A stretch of 64,000 nt of DNA from JABURQ01 sp029243145 (GCA_965660145.1 CBFHYX010000001.1:186001-250000); one strand, 5' to 3'; positions 26,201 to 36,556 are shown, counted from the first letter of the stretch. The notes: generated from the sequence alone by a model not told the origin. A program made the numbers and translations.

Positions 26201-27577
26201 ATGACTATCAATCGACGAGATCATCTCAAACAATTGGCTCTTGGTGGAGTCGGGCTCTCGATGTCCGGGCTTACGGGTAGCACGCTCGAAGCGGCGGGTG
26301 GGTCTCAACCTCAGATCGTCCATCATCCGGCTCGCGCGAAGCGGGTCATTTTTCTGTTCATGCACGGCGGACCGAGTCACGTCGATACTTTTGATTATAA
26401 AACAGAACTTCAGAAACGGGATGGCGGGGAATTACCTTTTGAAACTCCTGACAATATTGACGCGCAGCGAAAATTAATGGGGTCGCCATGGAAGTTTGCC
26501 CGGCATGGCGAATCGGGGCACTGGGTCTCCGAATTGTTGCCGAACATTGCCGAGATGGCGGACGACTTATGCGTCATCAAATCGATGCACAGTCGCGGTC
26601 AATCACACGGTCAAGCGGTTTCGATGCTACACACCGGCAGCGATAATCTGGTCCGCCCGTCGGTTGGTGCGTGGGTCTCTTACGGACTCGGCAAAGAAAA
26701 CAACGATCTCCCCGCGTTTGTCTCGATTGGTCCTTCCAGCGGACATGGCGGGCCTCGTAATTACGGCTCCGCATTTCTTCCCGCCGAGCATCAGGCGACC
26801 GCCATCGGTCGGCAGGGAAAGTTTGGCGATGGACGAATCGAATTTTTGAACCCGGCAGAGAAACAACCGGAACGCGAAGAGCGCAGGTTGTCTTTGATTC
26901 AATCATTTAATCAATCGCATCTCGACCGGTTCGGTCCCGATGGTCGTATTAAAGGGATGATGGAAGCGTACGATCTTGCCAGCCGCATGCAACGTGTCGC
27001 ACCGGAAGTTCTCGACTTGTCCAAAGAGAATGCAGAGACTCAAAAACGGTACGGCATCGGCACGAAAGAGACCGACAACTTCGGACGACAATGTTTACTC
27101 GGTCGGCGTTTGTTGGAAGCGGGCGTCCGCTATGTCGAACTTTCCACGGGTAACGTCTGGGACCAACATGGTGGACTCAAAGCCGGGCACGAAAAGAACT
27201 CACTGGCGACCGATAAGCCAATCGCTGGCTTATTGGCCGATCTGAAAGCGCGCGGCTTGCTGGACGATACGCTGGTTGTCTGGAGTGGTGAGTTTGGTCG
27301 CACACCGACCGTACAGGGATCAAACGGCCGCGACCATAATCCACAAGGGTTTTGTTGCTGGATGGCGGGCGGTGGAGTTCAGTCGGGCATCTCATACGGT
27401 GAGACAGATGACTTCGGATATCATGCCGCGGTTGACCGCGTTCATATGCACGACTTGCACGCAACCATTCTGCATCTATTGGGGATCGATCACGAGAAAC
27501 TAACGTACCGGTTTGCCGGTCGCGATTTCCGTTTGACTGATGTCGCGGGCCGCGTGGTCCACGAAGTGATGGTGTGA
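26201..27577 (+). CDS. DUF1501 protein, Tat-exported
   Basis: This 458-residue protein begins with a twin-arginine signal (INRRDHLKQLALGGVGLSM). DUF1501 motifs are IFLFMHGGPSHVDTFDYK, GNVWDQHGGLKAGHEKN, LVVWSGEFGRTPTVQG, NGRDHNPQGFCCWMAGGG and MHDLHATILHLLGIDHEKLTY is represented here by HDLHATILHLLG. These carry the Asp/His/Glu residues expected of a metal site in the alkaline-phosphatase-like fold. It forms a pair with the upstream DUF1549/DUF1553 gene. The family's reaction is not established. Confidence 0.92.
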   Translation: MTINRRDHLKQLALGGVGLSMSGLTGSTLEAAGGSQPQIVHHPARAKRVIFLFMHGGPSHVDTFDYKTELQKRDGGELPFETPDNIDAQRKLMGSPWKFARHGESGHWVSELLPNIAEMADDLCVIKSMHSRGQSHGQAVSMLHTGSDNLVRPSVGAWVSYGLGKENNDLPAFVSIGPSSGHGGPRNYGSAFLPAEHQATAIGRQGKFGDGRIEFLNPAEKQPEREERRLSLIQSFNQSHLDRFGPDGRIKGMMEAYDLASRMQRVAPEVLDLSKENAETQKRYGIGTKETDNFGRQCLLGRRLLEAGVRYVELSTGNVWDQHGGLKAGHEKNSLATDKPIAGLLADLKARGLLDDTLVVWSGEFGRTPTVQGSNGRDHNPQGFCCWMAGGGVQSGISYGETDDFGYHAAVDRVHMHDLHATILHLLGIDHEKLTYRFAGRDFRLTDVAGRVVHEVMV

Positions 27578-27587
27578 GCAACTTGGC

Positions 27588-28697
27588 TCAATAATCGAAC
27601 CACATGCCGAAGCCGTAGAGTTCTTCGTCATCGAGACCAAGAACATATTGGCTGGTCGCTCCGTTGTAATACTGGAATCCCATTCGCCATAACCGGTCGG
27701 AGGTTACACCCCGCCATTGCCAACCGGCTTGCACAGTGACATTCCCGCCATAGTTGGCCTCTTGTCGCAAATGTGCATTCACGGCAGCAAAGGGTGAAGA
27801 ATAGATGCCGGTCGCGGCCTGAGCTGAATACTCAGCACCAAACTGTAACTCGATGGGTTCGGCACTTCCTTTGGCAATGACAGAATATCCAATCTCACCA
27901 TAAAGCCTGACGAAGTCGCTCGGTTCATGGCTGATGGCGGCAACGAGCGCCTCACGCACGAAATGGTCTCTCACAAATGCTGGGTTGTTTTCCATAAACT
28001 CATCCCCAACATGTGAGCTGATATGGTAATAGCCAAACTTATAGGAAGTTGGCCCGTTACGATACGTGATCGGGGCGCCGAATCGAAAGTCGACTGCGAC
28101 CAAGTCGTTCTTACTTTCCATATCCAGACGAGGCATGGCGGCCCCTTCCATATCGAGTTGCCAACCTTGCGGCTTGATGTTGTCCGTGGTTCCGTAACGA
28201 AGTAAGCCGACTCTTCCGCCGAGCGTGGAATCCCAGACATATCCATGACCAGCGAGTTCCGCCCAGAAACTCGCGAAGCGGGGTTCTTTTTCACCCGCGA
28301 GATAAGACTTATACACCAAGCCGTCTGGGAGGCGTTGAAGCGTCCAGCAATCGCTGTTGCAGGAATCCAGACTGCTTTGGAAATTCACAGTGTCCACGGT
28401 TGTCGGTCGTGTCGAAACATTGTGACCGGCGAGAATCGCTTCAGGCTCTGGAAGTTGGAGCGGTGGACTGGGTTCCGAGAAAAGCATCGACTGGGGATAG
28501 GAATCAAATCTCTGACCACGAGGTGCGGGTATTTGGGTTTGTCTCACCGACTTGAATTGTGGCGTGACCGAGTAAGTCGGGCTCACGTACCGCGTCTTTG
28601 GCCCTGCGTGCTGCGCATAAATCACCGTTGATGTCACTGGGCTGACCAGAAACATTAACAAGGTGAAATTGATGATTTGACGTGTAAAACACCTCAA
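27588..28697 (-). CDS. DUF1207 protein, secreted or outer-membrane
   Basis: This 369-residue protein has an N-terminal hydrophobic signal (FTLLMFLVSPVTSTVIYA). A less conserved Pro-rich linker precedes the DUF1207 domain, which starts around residue 115 with CWTLQRLPDGLVYKSYLAG and EPRFASFW. The rest is rich in alternating hydrophobic strands ending in aromatic residues (GFQYYNGATSQYVLG, FGMWFDY), as in an outer-membrane barrel. Function is unknown. It is convergent with the DUF1501 gene, with only 10 bp between them, so it is an independent unit. Confidence 0.82.
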   Translation of the reverse strand: MRCFTRQIINFTLLMFLVSPVTSTVIYAQHAGPKTRYVSPTYSVTPQFKSVRQTQIPAPRGQRFDSYPQSMLFSEPSPPLQLPEPEAILAGHNVSTRPTTVDTVNFQSSLDSCNSDCWTLQRLPDGLVYKSYLAGEKEPRFASFWAELAGHGYVWDSTLGGRVGLLRYGTTDNIKPQGWQLDMEGAAMPRLDMESKNDLVAVDFRFGAPITYRNGPTSYKFGYYHISSHVGDEFMENNPAFVRDHFVREALVAAISHEPSDFVRLYGEIGYSVIAKGSAEPIELQFGAEYSAQAATGIYSSPFAAVNAHLRQEANYGGNVTVQAGWQWRGVTSDRLWRMGFQYYNGATSQYVLGLDDEELYGFGMWFDY

Positions 28698-28995
28698 TTG
28701 TGCAGTCTCCAGCGCGAAGATATCCGTCTGTTGTCAGGTCATTGCTTCAGTTAACTCACTATCGGAAAAGCAGTCGGGATATAATGATTGGATTTATTGA
28801 ATCAGTGGTACGAACTGGTCAATATTTTGGGATTGTGACTAATTTGTGTGTTTGGGCGATTTGGGAGGTTTTTGAATTCCTCCGCGCGAAGCATCGTTCG
28901 TCAAAAATGACGCTGTACGAATTGGAGATCTGGGCTAGAATCCCCGCGCAGTTCAGCAAGAAATCCACGAGTTCGTAGTTCAAGGAAGAGACCGC

Positions 28996-30360
28996 ATGGT
29001 AGCGGCCCCCCCCCAACCCAAGGGCGTATTGACGAAAAAATTGAATCACACGCGACGACAATTGCGTAGCTTGTGGCTGAAAATGTGGGGAGGTGGATTA
29101 CTGTTTACGATCTTCGCCTTCGGCATTGCCTGGTTTTTTGTGGAGCCAGCGCCTCCACATACCATCATAATAGCTGCCGGCCCCGCGGATGGGGCTTACT
29201 ATCAGATTGCTGAAGAGTACGCGGAATACTTCGCCAAACATGGCATCGAATTGATCGTTCGTGAAACAGCCGGCTCAGTCGAGAACTATCAATTACTGAA
29301 ATCAGATCCCGAGATCAATATTGCCATCGTGCAAGGAGGGACTGCACCGGAAGGAATTGAATTTCAGGCCGGCTTGGAATCTTTGGCAAGTTTGTACCTG
29401 GAACCGGTCTGGGTGTTTTATCGAAACGAACAGGAAATCAATGATCTCCGCGATCTTCGCGGGATGACGGTCTCTATCGGAGCGGATGGAAGTGGGACTC
29501 AGGCGATTGCCGACCGGCTGTTATCTATCAGCGGCGTTGAAGCAGAAACCACCACGACGTTCCTCGACCTTGGCAATGAGGTAGCAGTGACAAAACTGAA
29601 GTCGGGAGAGATTGACGCGGCCATTCTTGTCGGGCTTCCCCGTTCGCGAACCATTCAAGAGCTATTGCGCAACGAAAACATCCGCTTGATGGACTTTGAT
29701 CGACATGGAGCTTGGTCGCGTTCTTTGTCTTATTTAAGCGACGTCACTCTTTTTCGCGGAGTGATCGATCTTCAAAAAGATATTCCAAAACACGATATTG
29801 AGTTGATTGCACCGGCCGCCAATCTGGTGGCAACTACCGACTTGCATCAGGCGTTTGTTCCATTGTTCATGCAGGCCGCCGAACAGAGTCATGAACGAGG
29901 AAACGAACTTGTTCCCGAAGGAATTTTTCCCTCGCAACGATTGATCGAGTTTCCTCTCAACGATCTGGCGAGAAACTATTTCGTCTCTGGGCCTCCCGTT
30001 CTTCAGAAACATTTGCCGTTCTGGGTGGCCTCGAACATCAATCGGGGTAAAATATTGCTAATCCCCGTGCTGACGTTATTATTTCCATTATTCAAAATTG
30101 CGCCGCCCATCTATCGTTGGCGGATTCGCTCTCGCATTTATCGTTGGTATCGATTACTGCGCGAGATCGAAGCAGACTTGCGCGACGGATCGACTGAAGA
30201 TTCCCTCGGACAACACCAAGCGGCTCTCCGGGAGATGCATGGCGAGTTGGATGAAATTACGTCTGTCCCGTTGTCCTACATGGAAGAGTTCTACAATTTG
30301 CGTCTACATGTGGAATACGTCGGCAGGCGTGTAGAAAGTGCGCTGAAATCGAAATCGTGA
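28996..30360 (+). CDS. TAXI-family solute-binding protein with membrane anchors
   Basis: This 454-residue protein belongs to the TAXI type of TRAP solute-binding proteins. An N-terminal helix (GGLLFTIFAFGIAWFFV) is followed by the TAXI domain: IIIAAGPADGAYYQIAEEYA, ETAGSVENYQLL, IAIVQGGTA, and LRGMTVSIGADGSGT. After about residue 340 a second helix appears (ILLIPVLTLLFPLFKI) with a basic, helical C-terminus that is probably cytoplasmic. The ATG follows AAGGAAGAG. No DctM or DctQ permease gene lies nearby, so it may serve a distant permease or act as a sensor. The ligand is unknown. Confidence 0.88.
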   Translation: MVAAPPQPKGVLTKKLNHTRRQLRSLWLKMWGGGLLFTIFAFGIAWFFVEPAPPHTIIIAAGPADGAYYQIAEEYAEYFAKHGIELIVRETAGSVENYQLLKSDPEINIAIVQGGTAPEGIEFQAGLESLASLYLEPVWVFYRNEQEINDLRDLRGMTVSIGADGSGTQAIADRLLSISGVEAETTTTFLDLGNEVAVTKLKSGEIDAAILVGLPRSRTIQELLRNENIRLMDFDRHGAWSRSLSYLSDVTLFRGVIDLQKDIPKHDIELIAPAANLVATTDLHQAFVPLFMQAAEQSHERGNELVPEGIFPSQRLIEFPLNDLARNYFVSGPPVLQKHLPFWVASNINRGKILLIPVLTLLFPLFKIAPPIYRWRIRSRIYRWYRLLREIEADLRDGSTEDSLGQHQAALREMHGELDEITSVPLSYMEEFYNLRLHVEYVGRRVESALKSKS

Positions 30361-30596
30361 CATTCGTCCCACAGAATAGTACCAAGGGACTCAGTGGTTA
30401 TTTGAGTTGTCACGGTTGCTCGCCCAACGGTTAGAGGTAGGCAACCCGGCTAAAATTTGAACAATCACCCTGGTAGTGGCCTTAGCGTTTTCCAACTATG
30501 GGGAAGCGATTAATCACAAAGGCGCAACAAACATTCGCACTTGCGATCTTGTTCCATTATTCTGAGGGACTGACCCACTCACTCGGAATTATCGCC

Positions 30597-31475
30597 ATGA
30601 AATTTCTCTTTGCGCTCTGCCTTCTCCCTTTGACTGTCGCATCCATTTTCGCTGAAGAGTCCCATATTCTCATCGTGGTCGGACCGAGCAATCATCCACC
30701 CGGATCGCATGAAGTGGCGGCTGGTGGTCGTGTCCTTAAGCACCTGCTCGAAGAAACCGAAAATGTTGACCACTTAATAATTGATTTGGTTGACGAGTGG
30801 CCGAATGAAAAGCTGAGGAAACAGGCATCAACCGTTGTCTTCATCGGTGATACGTTCCCCGCTAACCGATTTCCCGATCCGCAACAAAACCTGGCCGACT
30901 TGTCGAAAATGATGGATCGCGGTTGCGGCATCGTCTGTCTCCATTACGCAACAGGATTACTGGGACAAGATGTCACCAAGGACGGCGATCATCCACTCCT
31001 CCTTTGGATGGGCGGCTATTTTGCCAACCGTTCCTGTCCGCATCACGAATCGTTCGCCCGCATCTATCCGGCAGCGACCATTACGCCGTCTGCTCCCGAT
31101 CATCCAATCTCCCGAGGCTGGAAACCGTTCACGTTAAACGACGAACCGTACACCAATAATTACTTCGGCCCCGACAAGAACCAACCCGCACCCAATGTCA
31201 CGATTCTTGCCACATCAATGCTGCCACCCCAGGATCCCAAACTGGAATCGGTTGCGTGGTGTGTGGATCGAAAAGAAGGAGGCCGGGGATTTGGTATCGT
31301 GATGCCTCACTTCTACAAAAACTGGAAACAGGACGAACTCCGCAAGTTCATTTTGAACGCCATCATCTGGACCGCCCAGCGGGAGATTCCCAAACAGGGT
31401 GTGGAAACCTCCCTCGCAGACATCAAACAATTCGAACCTGAATCACTCGAGTTCATCCCACGTAAAAAGAAATGA
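30597..31475 (+). CDS. ThuA-domain protein, secreted
   Basis: This 292-residue protein has a signal peptide (FLFALCLLPLTVASIFAEE) and a ThuA-like glutamine-amidotransferase-fold domain. Visible elements are ILIVVGPSNHPPGSHEVAAGG, the RGCGIVCLHYATG nucleophile-elbow region (Cys in GIVCLHY), and GGRGFGIVMPHFYKNW. ThuA was linked to trehalose use, and planctomycetes have many secreted copies of unknown substrate. The ATG was chosen because it opens the signal peptide; an in-frame ATG lies 33 codons upstream. It precedes the second DUF1549/DUF1553-DUF1501 pair. Confidence 0.85.
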   Translation: MKFLFALCLLPLTVASIFAEESHILIVVGPSNHPPGSHEVAAGGRVLKHLLEETENVDHLIIDLVDEWPNEKLRKQASTVVFIGDTFPANRFPDPQQNLADLSKMMDRGCGIVCLHYATGLLGQDVTKDGDHPLLLWMGGYFANRSCPHHESFARIYPAATITPSAPDHPISRGWKPFTLNDEPYTNNYFGPDKNQPAPNVTILATSMLPPQDPKLESVAWCVDRKEGGRGFGIVMPHFYKNWKQDELRKFILNAIIWTAQREIPKQGVETSLADIKQFEPESLEFIPRKKK

Positions 31476-31696
31476 GCGCGTCAAAATATTGTCGGCATAA
31501 ACGATGTGAATACTCGTCTCTCTCTTAATCTCCATCTTGGCAGTAGACCAACAATGGGGGGAGAGACTTCGTTGTTACCGATTGCCGAAATTTTCCCTCC
31601 CATTATGGGTGATCTGGGCATATAATGGTGGTTCCTACCTCATTGATCAAAGACCCGCCTCATTGCCGATACATCCCTGACGACAGGAGCAGCCTC

Positions 31697-34600
31697 GTGC
31701 TTTGCGTTCATCGACTGATTTCAAGTTTTGCCATTCTGCTCAGTGTTCTCGCTCTTTCGGTGTCTGCCGACGAAAAGAAAGCCGACATTACACCCGAAGA
31801 GGCCGAGTTCTTCGAGAAGAAAATCCGGCCAGTCTTTGCCAACAACTGCTACGAATGCCATAGCACGAAAGAACAGGAAGGGAGCCTGCGTCTCGATAAA
31901 TATGCGTTCGTGATCAAAGGAGGCGACACCGGCCCCGCAGTCGTGCCGGGAGATACTTCAAAAAGTGAAATCGTCGATGCCATTTTGTACGACCCAACCG
32001 GCTACCAGATGCCGCCTGATGGCAAGTTGCCACAAGAAGACATCGACAACATCATCGCCTGGATCAAAATGGGCGCTCCCTGGCCGGGTGCCGATAAAGA
32101 ATCAACCGAGGATGGACCCTCCAACGACTTCAACATCGCGGAGCGATTAAAACATTGGTCATATCAACCTGTCAAAGAGTACGCCGTTCCCGAAGTCGAT
32201 CACCCTCAATGGGTCAAGACCCCCGTCGATGCGTTTGTGCTTAACAAATTGGAAGAGAACAAGTTATCTCCCGCGGCGCAAACCGACATGCGAACTCTTC
32301 TAAGGCGTGTCACTTTCGACCTCATAGGTCTTCCTCCGACGAAACAGGAACTCGATGCGTTCCTTGCCGACGAGAGTCCGCAAGCGTTCGAGAAGGTGGT
32401 TGATCGTTTATTGGCCAATCCCGCTTATGGAGAACGCTGGGGACGACATTGGCTCGATCTGGTTCGTTTCGCCGAAACCGCCGGTCACGAATTCGATTAT
32501 GAAATCCCGCACGCTTGGCGTTATCGCGATTATGTAATTCGAGCGTTCAATGACGATCTACCTTATGATCAATATTTGATCGAACATCTCGCCGGTGATT
32601 TGTTAGAAAATCCTCGAAGACAACCAGAAACCGGCAACAACGAATCAATTCTCGCCACCGGGTATTATTGGTTCGCGCAAGGGAAGCATTCACCCGTGGA
32701 TATTCGGAGCGAAGAATGTGACACAGTCGATAATCAAATCGACGTTCTCGGTCGAGCGTTTCTCGGCTCGTCAATTGCCTGTGCGCGCTGTCACGATCAC
32801 AAATTCGATCCTATTTCCGCTCGCGACTACTACTCGATGGCCGGCTTTCTACAAAGTTCCCGCCGCAATACGGCCATCATCAATGCTCCCGAAAAGATGG
32901 GGCCACTGGCTCAACAAATTCGACAGATACAGGACGATCTGAAAGTCGAACTCCGACAGACTGCCGCCAAAATTCTAGCGACGGCTCTCGACAACCTACC
33001 GGGTCAATTGCTCTCCGCGTCCGATGCCTGGACGAAGAACGCGGAGGCAGAGGGTTGGCCCAAGTATCTCACACAAATTGCCGCCAAGAACGAACATCAT
33101 CCGTTATTTCTCTGGTCGCAACTCGGCCATATCACCGACGAAGCAGAATTTCTTAAACGCAAAGAACACTTCCAGCGTCATTGGACAGGACGACTGGATG
33201 CCTCTAAAAAAGCTCCAGCGGACGCGGTTGTCTTTGAAGACTTTTCATCCCCCGAGATCACCGACTGGTTCACGTCAGGCCCAGCATTTCAAAACGCCAT
33301 CACCACCTCGAACGAGCTAACAGCCGGAACTACCGAACAACCCGTTTCACATCTCTGGGACGCTGGAAAACTCAACAGCGGCTTAGCCGGCGGTCAGTGG
33401 CAAGGATTCTTCCGCTCACCCACCTTTGAAATCAGTCACAACTCAATATGGTATCGCGTGAAGCGTGTTGGTGGAAAACCGAATCTTGGTCGTCGTCATA
33501 AAAATGGCCAGATCAATTTGATCGTCGATGGCTTCCAACTGATCCAGAACCCCTTGTACGGCATGTTGTCGATCAATGTTCCCAATGATGGAAACTGGCA
33601 TTGGCTTCGGCAGGACGTCAGTAAGTTTCCCGGACATAAAGCGTACATCGAACTCGGTGACGAAGACGACGGCACTCTGGTCGTTGATGAAATCCTGTTT
33701 ACAAATCAGAGACCAACCGCCGATGCTCCCGAGACGATGCAGTTCGCTCTCGCATTTGAAGAATCTGTGATCAATCGCGAGAGTCTTGCGCAGGCCTATG
33801 CCAAAAGTATGAATCAAGCCATGCAAGACTGGACGAACAGTCAACAAAGTCGCCTTCCGCTATCGGCAATCAACTGGTTATTGCAGACGGACTTGATCGA
33901 AAAGACCATGCCGGTTGCCATCGAACCAGAGACATCACTCGGTCGATCACTTCAAACGATTGCCCAGTTACAATCACAGATCCCGGCTCCCGCCTATGCC
34001 CTCACGATGACCGAAGGGACACCCGAGGACGAGCATATCCTCATTCGTGGACAACACACCAAAGAAGGAAAGGTTGTCCCCCGCCGTTTTCTGGAAGCAT
34101 TCGATCCGGGAGAAGAATCACTGTCTCAAGAGTCCAGTGGACGGTTGGAACTCGCTCAGAAATTGACCTCGCGCGATAATCCACTCACTGCACGCGTTAT
34201 TGTGAACCGACTTTGGCATCACCACTTTGGCAAAGGAATTGTCCCCACGGTCGACGACTTTGGCCACATGGGGAAAGCTCCCTCCCATCCAGAATTACTC
34301 GACTGGTTGGCCACCGAACTGGTCAACAACGGCTGGTCACTGAAACACATGCATCGTGTGATGTTGTTGTCGAACACGTATCAAATGAATTCCGATTTGT
34401 CGGATCCTGAGACCGAACAAAACGACCCCGAAAATCTTCTACTGCATCGTATGAACCTGCAACGTCTCGAAGGGGAAGCGATCCGTGATGGGATCTTACA
34501 AATCTCGGGTCACTTAAATACTGCTCAATACGGTCCGAGTGTTCTGCCACATCTCTCGCCATTTATGGAAGGCCGGGGGCGACCGGGCGCTTCTGGCCCA

Positions 34601-35023
34601 TTGGATGGTGGCGGACGACGCAGTATTTACATCAATGTGCGGCGTAATTTTTTGACGCCGTTGTTTCTAGCGTTCGATTTCCCGACACCGTTCACCACAA
34701 TGGGACGCCGATCCGTTTCCAACGTGCCGGCACAGGCACTCACGTTGATGAACAACGAATTCGTGATCCAACAAGCGAAACATTGGTCCGACAATGTCCT
34801 GAAAACTACCTCCAACGAGGCAGAGCAATCAACCGTCAAACGAATCAACACTCTCTACGAAACAGCGTTGTCACGATTACCGACCGAACAAGAGATCCAA
34901 ATCGCTCAAGAATTCATCGCGGCACAATCAAAAGAATACGGCGCGGACGACAATCATCCAAACGCCTGGTCCGACCTGTGTCACGTCATGTTCAACCTGA
35001 AAGAATTTTATTACGTGAGGTGA
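31697..35023 (+). CDS. Secreted cytochrome-like DUF1549/DUF1553 protein
   Basis: This 1108-residue protein has a signal peptide (LISSFAILLSVLALSVSADE), a cytochrome-like domain with CYECHSTKEQEGSLRLD, and DUF1549 with AFVLNKLEENKLSPA and WGRHWLDLVRFAETAGH. A second heme-type motif is CARCHDHKFDPIS. A long insert around residues 430-730 includes a jelly-roll-like stretch (SIWYRVKRVGG, LIVDGFQLIQNPLYG) that may bind sugar. DUF1553 ends with RLWHHHFGKGIVPTVDDFG and VPAQALTLMNNEF. The start is a GTG with AGGAGC about six bases upstream. It is paired with the next DUF1501 gene. Confidence 0.92.
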   Translation: MLCVHRLISSFAILLSVLALSVSADEKKADITPEEAEFFEKKIRPVFANNCYECHSTKEQEGSLRLDKYAFVIKGGDTGPAVVPGDTSKSEIVDAILYDPTGYQMPPDGKLPQEDIDNIIAWIKMGAPWPGADKESTEDGPSNDFNIAERLKHWSYQPVKEYAVPEVDHPQWVKTPVDAFVLNKLEENKLSPAAQTDMRTLLRRVTFDLIGLPPTKQELDAFLADESPQAFEKVVDRLLANPAYGERWGRHWLDLVRFAETAGHEFDYEIPHAWRYRDYVIRAFNDDLPYDQYLIEHLAGDLLENPRRQPETGNNESILATGYYWFAQGKHSPVDIRSEECDTVDNQIDVLGRAFLGSSIACARCHDHKFDPISARDYYSMAGFLQSSRRNTAIINAPEKMGPLAQQIRQIQDDLKVELRQTAAKILATALDNLPGQLLSASDAWTKNAEAEGWPKYLTQIAAKNEHHPLFLWSQLGHITDEAEFLKRKEHFQRHWTGRLDASKKAPADAVVFEDFSSPEITDWFTSGPAFQNAITTSNELTAGTTEQPVSHLWDAGKLNSGLAGGQWQGFFRSPTFEISHNSIWYRVKRVGGKPNLGRRHKNGQINLIVDGFQLIQNPLYGMLSINVPNDGNWHWLRQDVSKFPGHKAYIELGDEDDGTLVVDEILFTNQRPTADAPETMQFALAFEESVINRESLAQAYAKSMNQAMQDWTNSQQSRLPLSAINWLLQTDLIEKTMPVAIEPETSLGRSLQTIAQLQSQIPAPAYALTMTEGTPEDEHILIRGQHTKEGKVVPRRFLEAFDPGEESLSQESSGRLELAQKLTSRDNPLTARVIVNRLWHHHFGKGIVPTVDDFGHMGKAPSHPELLDWLATELVNNGWSLKHMHRVMLLSNTYQMNSDLSDPETEQNDPENLLLHRMNLQRLEGEAIRDGILQISGHLNTAQYGPSVLPHLSPFMEGRGRPGASGPLDGGGRRSIYINVRRNFLTPLFLAFDFPTPFTTMGRRSVSNVPAQALTLMNNEFVIQQAKHWSDNVLKTTSNEAEQSTVKRINTLYETALSRLPTEQEIQIAQEFIAAQSKEYGADDNHPNAWSDLCHVMFNLKEFYYVR

Positions 35024-35054
35024 TGTAGCAACTAGCGATTAGTAATTAGAATAT

Positions 35055-35083
35055 AGCCCTCGGGCGCAAGCACGAGGGATGCG
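35055..35083 (+). repeat. GCAA-loop hairpin repeat, copy 1
   Basis: This 29-nt element has arms CCCTCGGGC and GCACGAGGG around a GCAA loop; eight of nine positions pair. It shares AGCCC, GCGCAAGCA and GGGATGCG with the copy near 38.3 kb. It lies between the DUF1549/DUF1553 gene and its DUF1501 partner. Confidence 0.7.
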
Positions 35084-35125
35084 TTCACTGAAAACTGAAA
35101 TCTTTATACTGAACACGGCATTCTC

Positions 35126-36547
35126 ATGCATTGTGGCAACTTTCAATCTCGACCTCTCAATCGTCGGCAGATGCTCGCGCAATCCTCTAGCGGACTCGGT
35201 GCCCTCGCACTCACATCATTGCTCAATGATCCCGCTTACGGTCTCTCCAGCAACCCATCCGTAGGGCTCAGCGGACTCCATCATCCCGCCAAGGCGAAGA
35301 ACGTCATCTACCTCTACATGGATGGTGGACCGTCACAGGTTGACACTTTCGATCCGAAGCCGCTCTTGACTAAAGAGAACGGCCAAAAATTCAAGATGAA
35401 AGTGCAACCGACGCAGTTTGATAACATCGGCAACACGCTCGGCTCGCCGTGGAAGTTCAACAATTACGGCGAAAGTGGCCTCCCCGTCAGCGACTTGTTC
35501 CCAAATGTGGCACAGATGGCCGACGAACTGTGTGTGATCCGTTCGATGACTTCCGAGTTTCCCGAACACACCAATGCCAACTATTTCCTGCACACTGGGC
35601 ACGGTTTACAAGGCCGACCGAGCATGGGATCGTGGGTCACCTACGGTCTCGGTTCCGAGTGCCAGGATCTCCCCGGCTTTATTGCTTTGAATGGAGGGCT
35701 CATCCCCCCCGGTGGACTCGATTGTTTCCATAACGGTTTCCTTCCCGCCACCTATCAGGGATCAGTCTTCAAGAACGCCGCAGAACCCGTCGCCGACTTG
35801 AAACGTCGCGAAAAAACAGACGCGGCCCAACTCCGCAAACTCGACCTGATGCGCAAGCTCGACAGAATGACGGTCGCTAAAACGGGTAAACACGATGCCC
35901 TTGAATCGGCCATTGCCAATTACGAACTCGCGTTTCAAATGCAATCAGCCGTGCCTCAAGTCATGGATATCTCGTCCGAATCCAAAGAGACTCAAGAGAT
36001 GTACGGCTTGGAAGAGAAATCAAAAGGGACCGCCAGCTACGGTCGCCAATGCTTGGTGGCCCGGCGACTGATTGAACGCGGCGTGCGTTTCATCGAGTTG
36101 ACTTGCCCCGGTGTCGGCCACGACCGTTGGGATCAACATGGAAATTTGCAAAAAGGTCACACGGACAACTGCCTGGCCGTCGACAAGCCAATCGCCGCGT
36201 TACTGAAAGACCTCAAAGAGCGCGGTCTCCTCGACGAAACGCTGGTAATCTGGTCGGGTGAGTTCGGCCGCACACCGATGGCACAAGGCACCAACGGTCG
36301 CGATCACAATCCATACGGCTTCTCACTCTGGATGGCGGGTGGCGGTGTGAAGGGCGGACACACTTACGGAGCCACCGACGAATACGGCTATCACGCCGTC
36401 GAAAACAAACTGCAAATCCACGACCTGCACGCGACCATGCTCCATCTCTTGGGCGTCGACCACGAACGCTTGACTTATCGCTATTCGAGTCGCGACATGC
36501 GACTGACCGATGTCCACGGCCATGTCGTCCACGATATCATCGCATGA
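35126..36547 (+). CDS. DUF1501 protein, Tat-exported
   Basis: This 473-residue protein has a twin-arginine-type signal (LNRRQMLAQSSSGLGALAL). DUF1501 motifs are NVIYLYMDGGPSQVDTFDPK, DRWDQHGNLQKGHTDN, LVIWSGEFGRTPMAQG and GRDHNPYGFSLWMAGGG, with a late HDLHATMLHLLGVDHERLTY represented by HDLHATMLHLLG. It closely parallels the other plus-strand DUF1501 protein in the window. Its gene follows the DUF1549/DUF1553 gene after about 100 bp that contain one hairpin repeat. Function is unknown. Confidence 0.92.
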   Translation: MHCGNFQSRPLNRRQMLAQSSSGLGALALTSLLNDPAYGLSSNPSVGLSGLHHPAKAKNVIYLYMDGGPSQVDTFDPKPLLTKENGQKFKMKVQPTQFDNIGNTLGSPWKFNNYGESGLPVSDLFPNVAQMADELCVIRSMTSEFPEHTNANYFLHTGHGLQGRPSMGSWVTYGLGSECQDLPGFIALNGGLIPPGGLDCFHNGFLPATYQGSVFKNAAEPVADLKRREKTDAAQLRKLDLMRKLDRMTVAKTGKHDALESAIANYELAFQMQSAVPQVMDISSESKETQEMYGLEEKSKGTASYGRQCLVARRLIERGVRFIELTCPGVGHDRWDQHGNLQKGHTDNCLAVDKPIAALLKDLKERGLLDETLVIWSGEFGRTPMAQGTNGRDHNPYGFSLWMAGGGVKGGHTYGATDEYGYHAVENKLQIHDLHATMLHLLGVDHERLTYRYSSRDMRLTDVHGHVVHDIIA

Positions 36548-36556
36548 AGTATTCAT

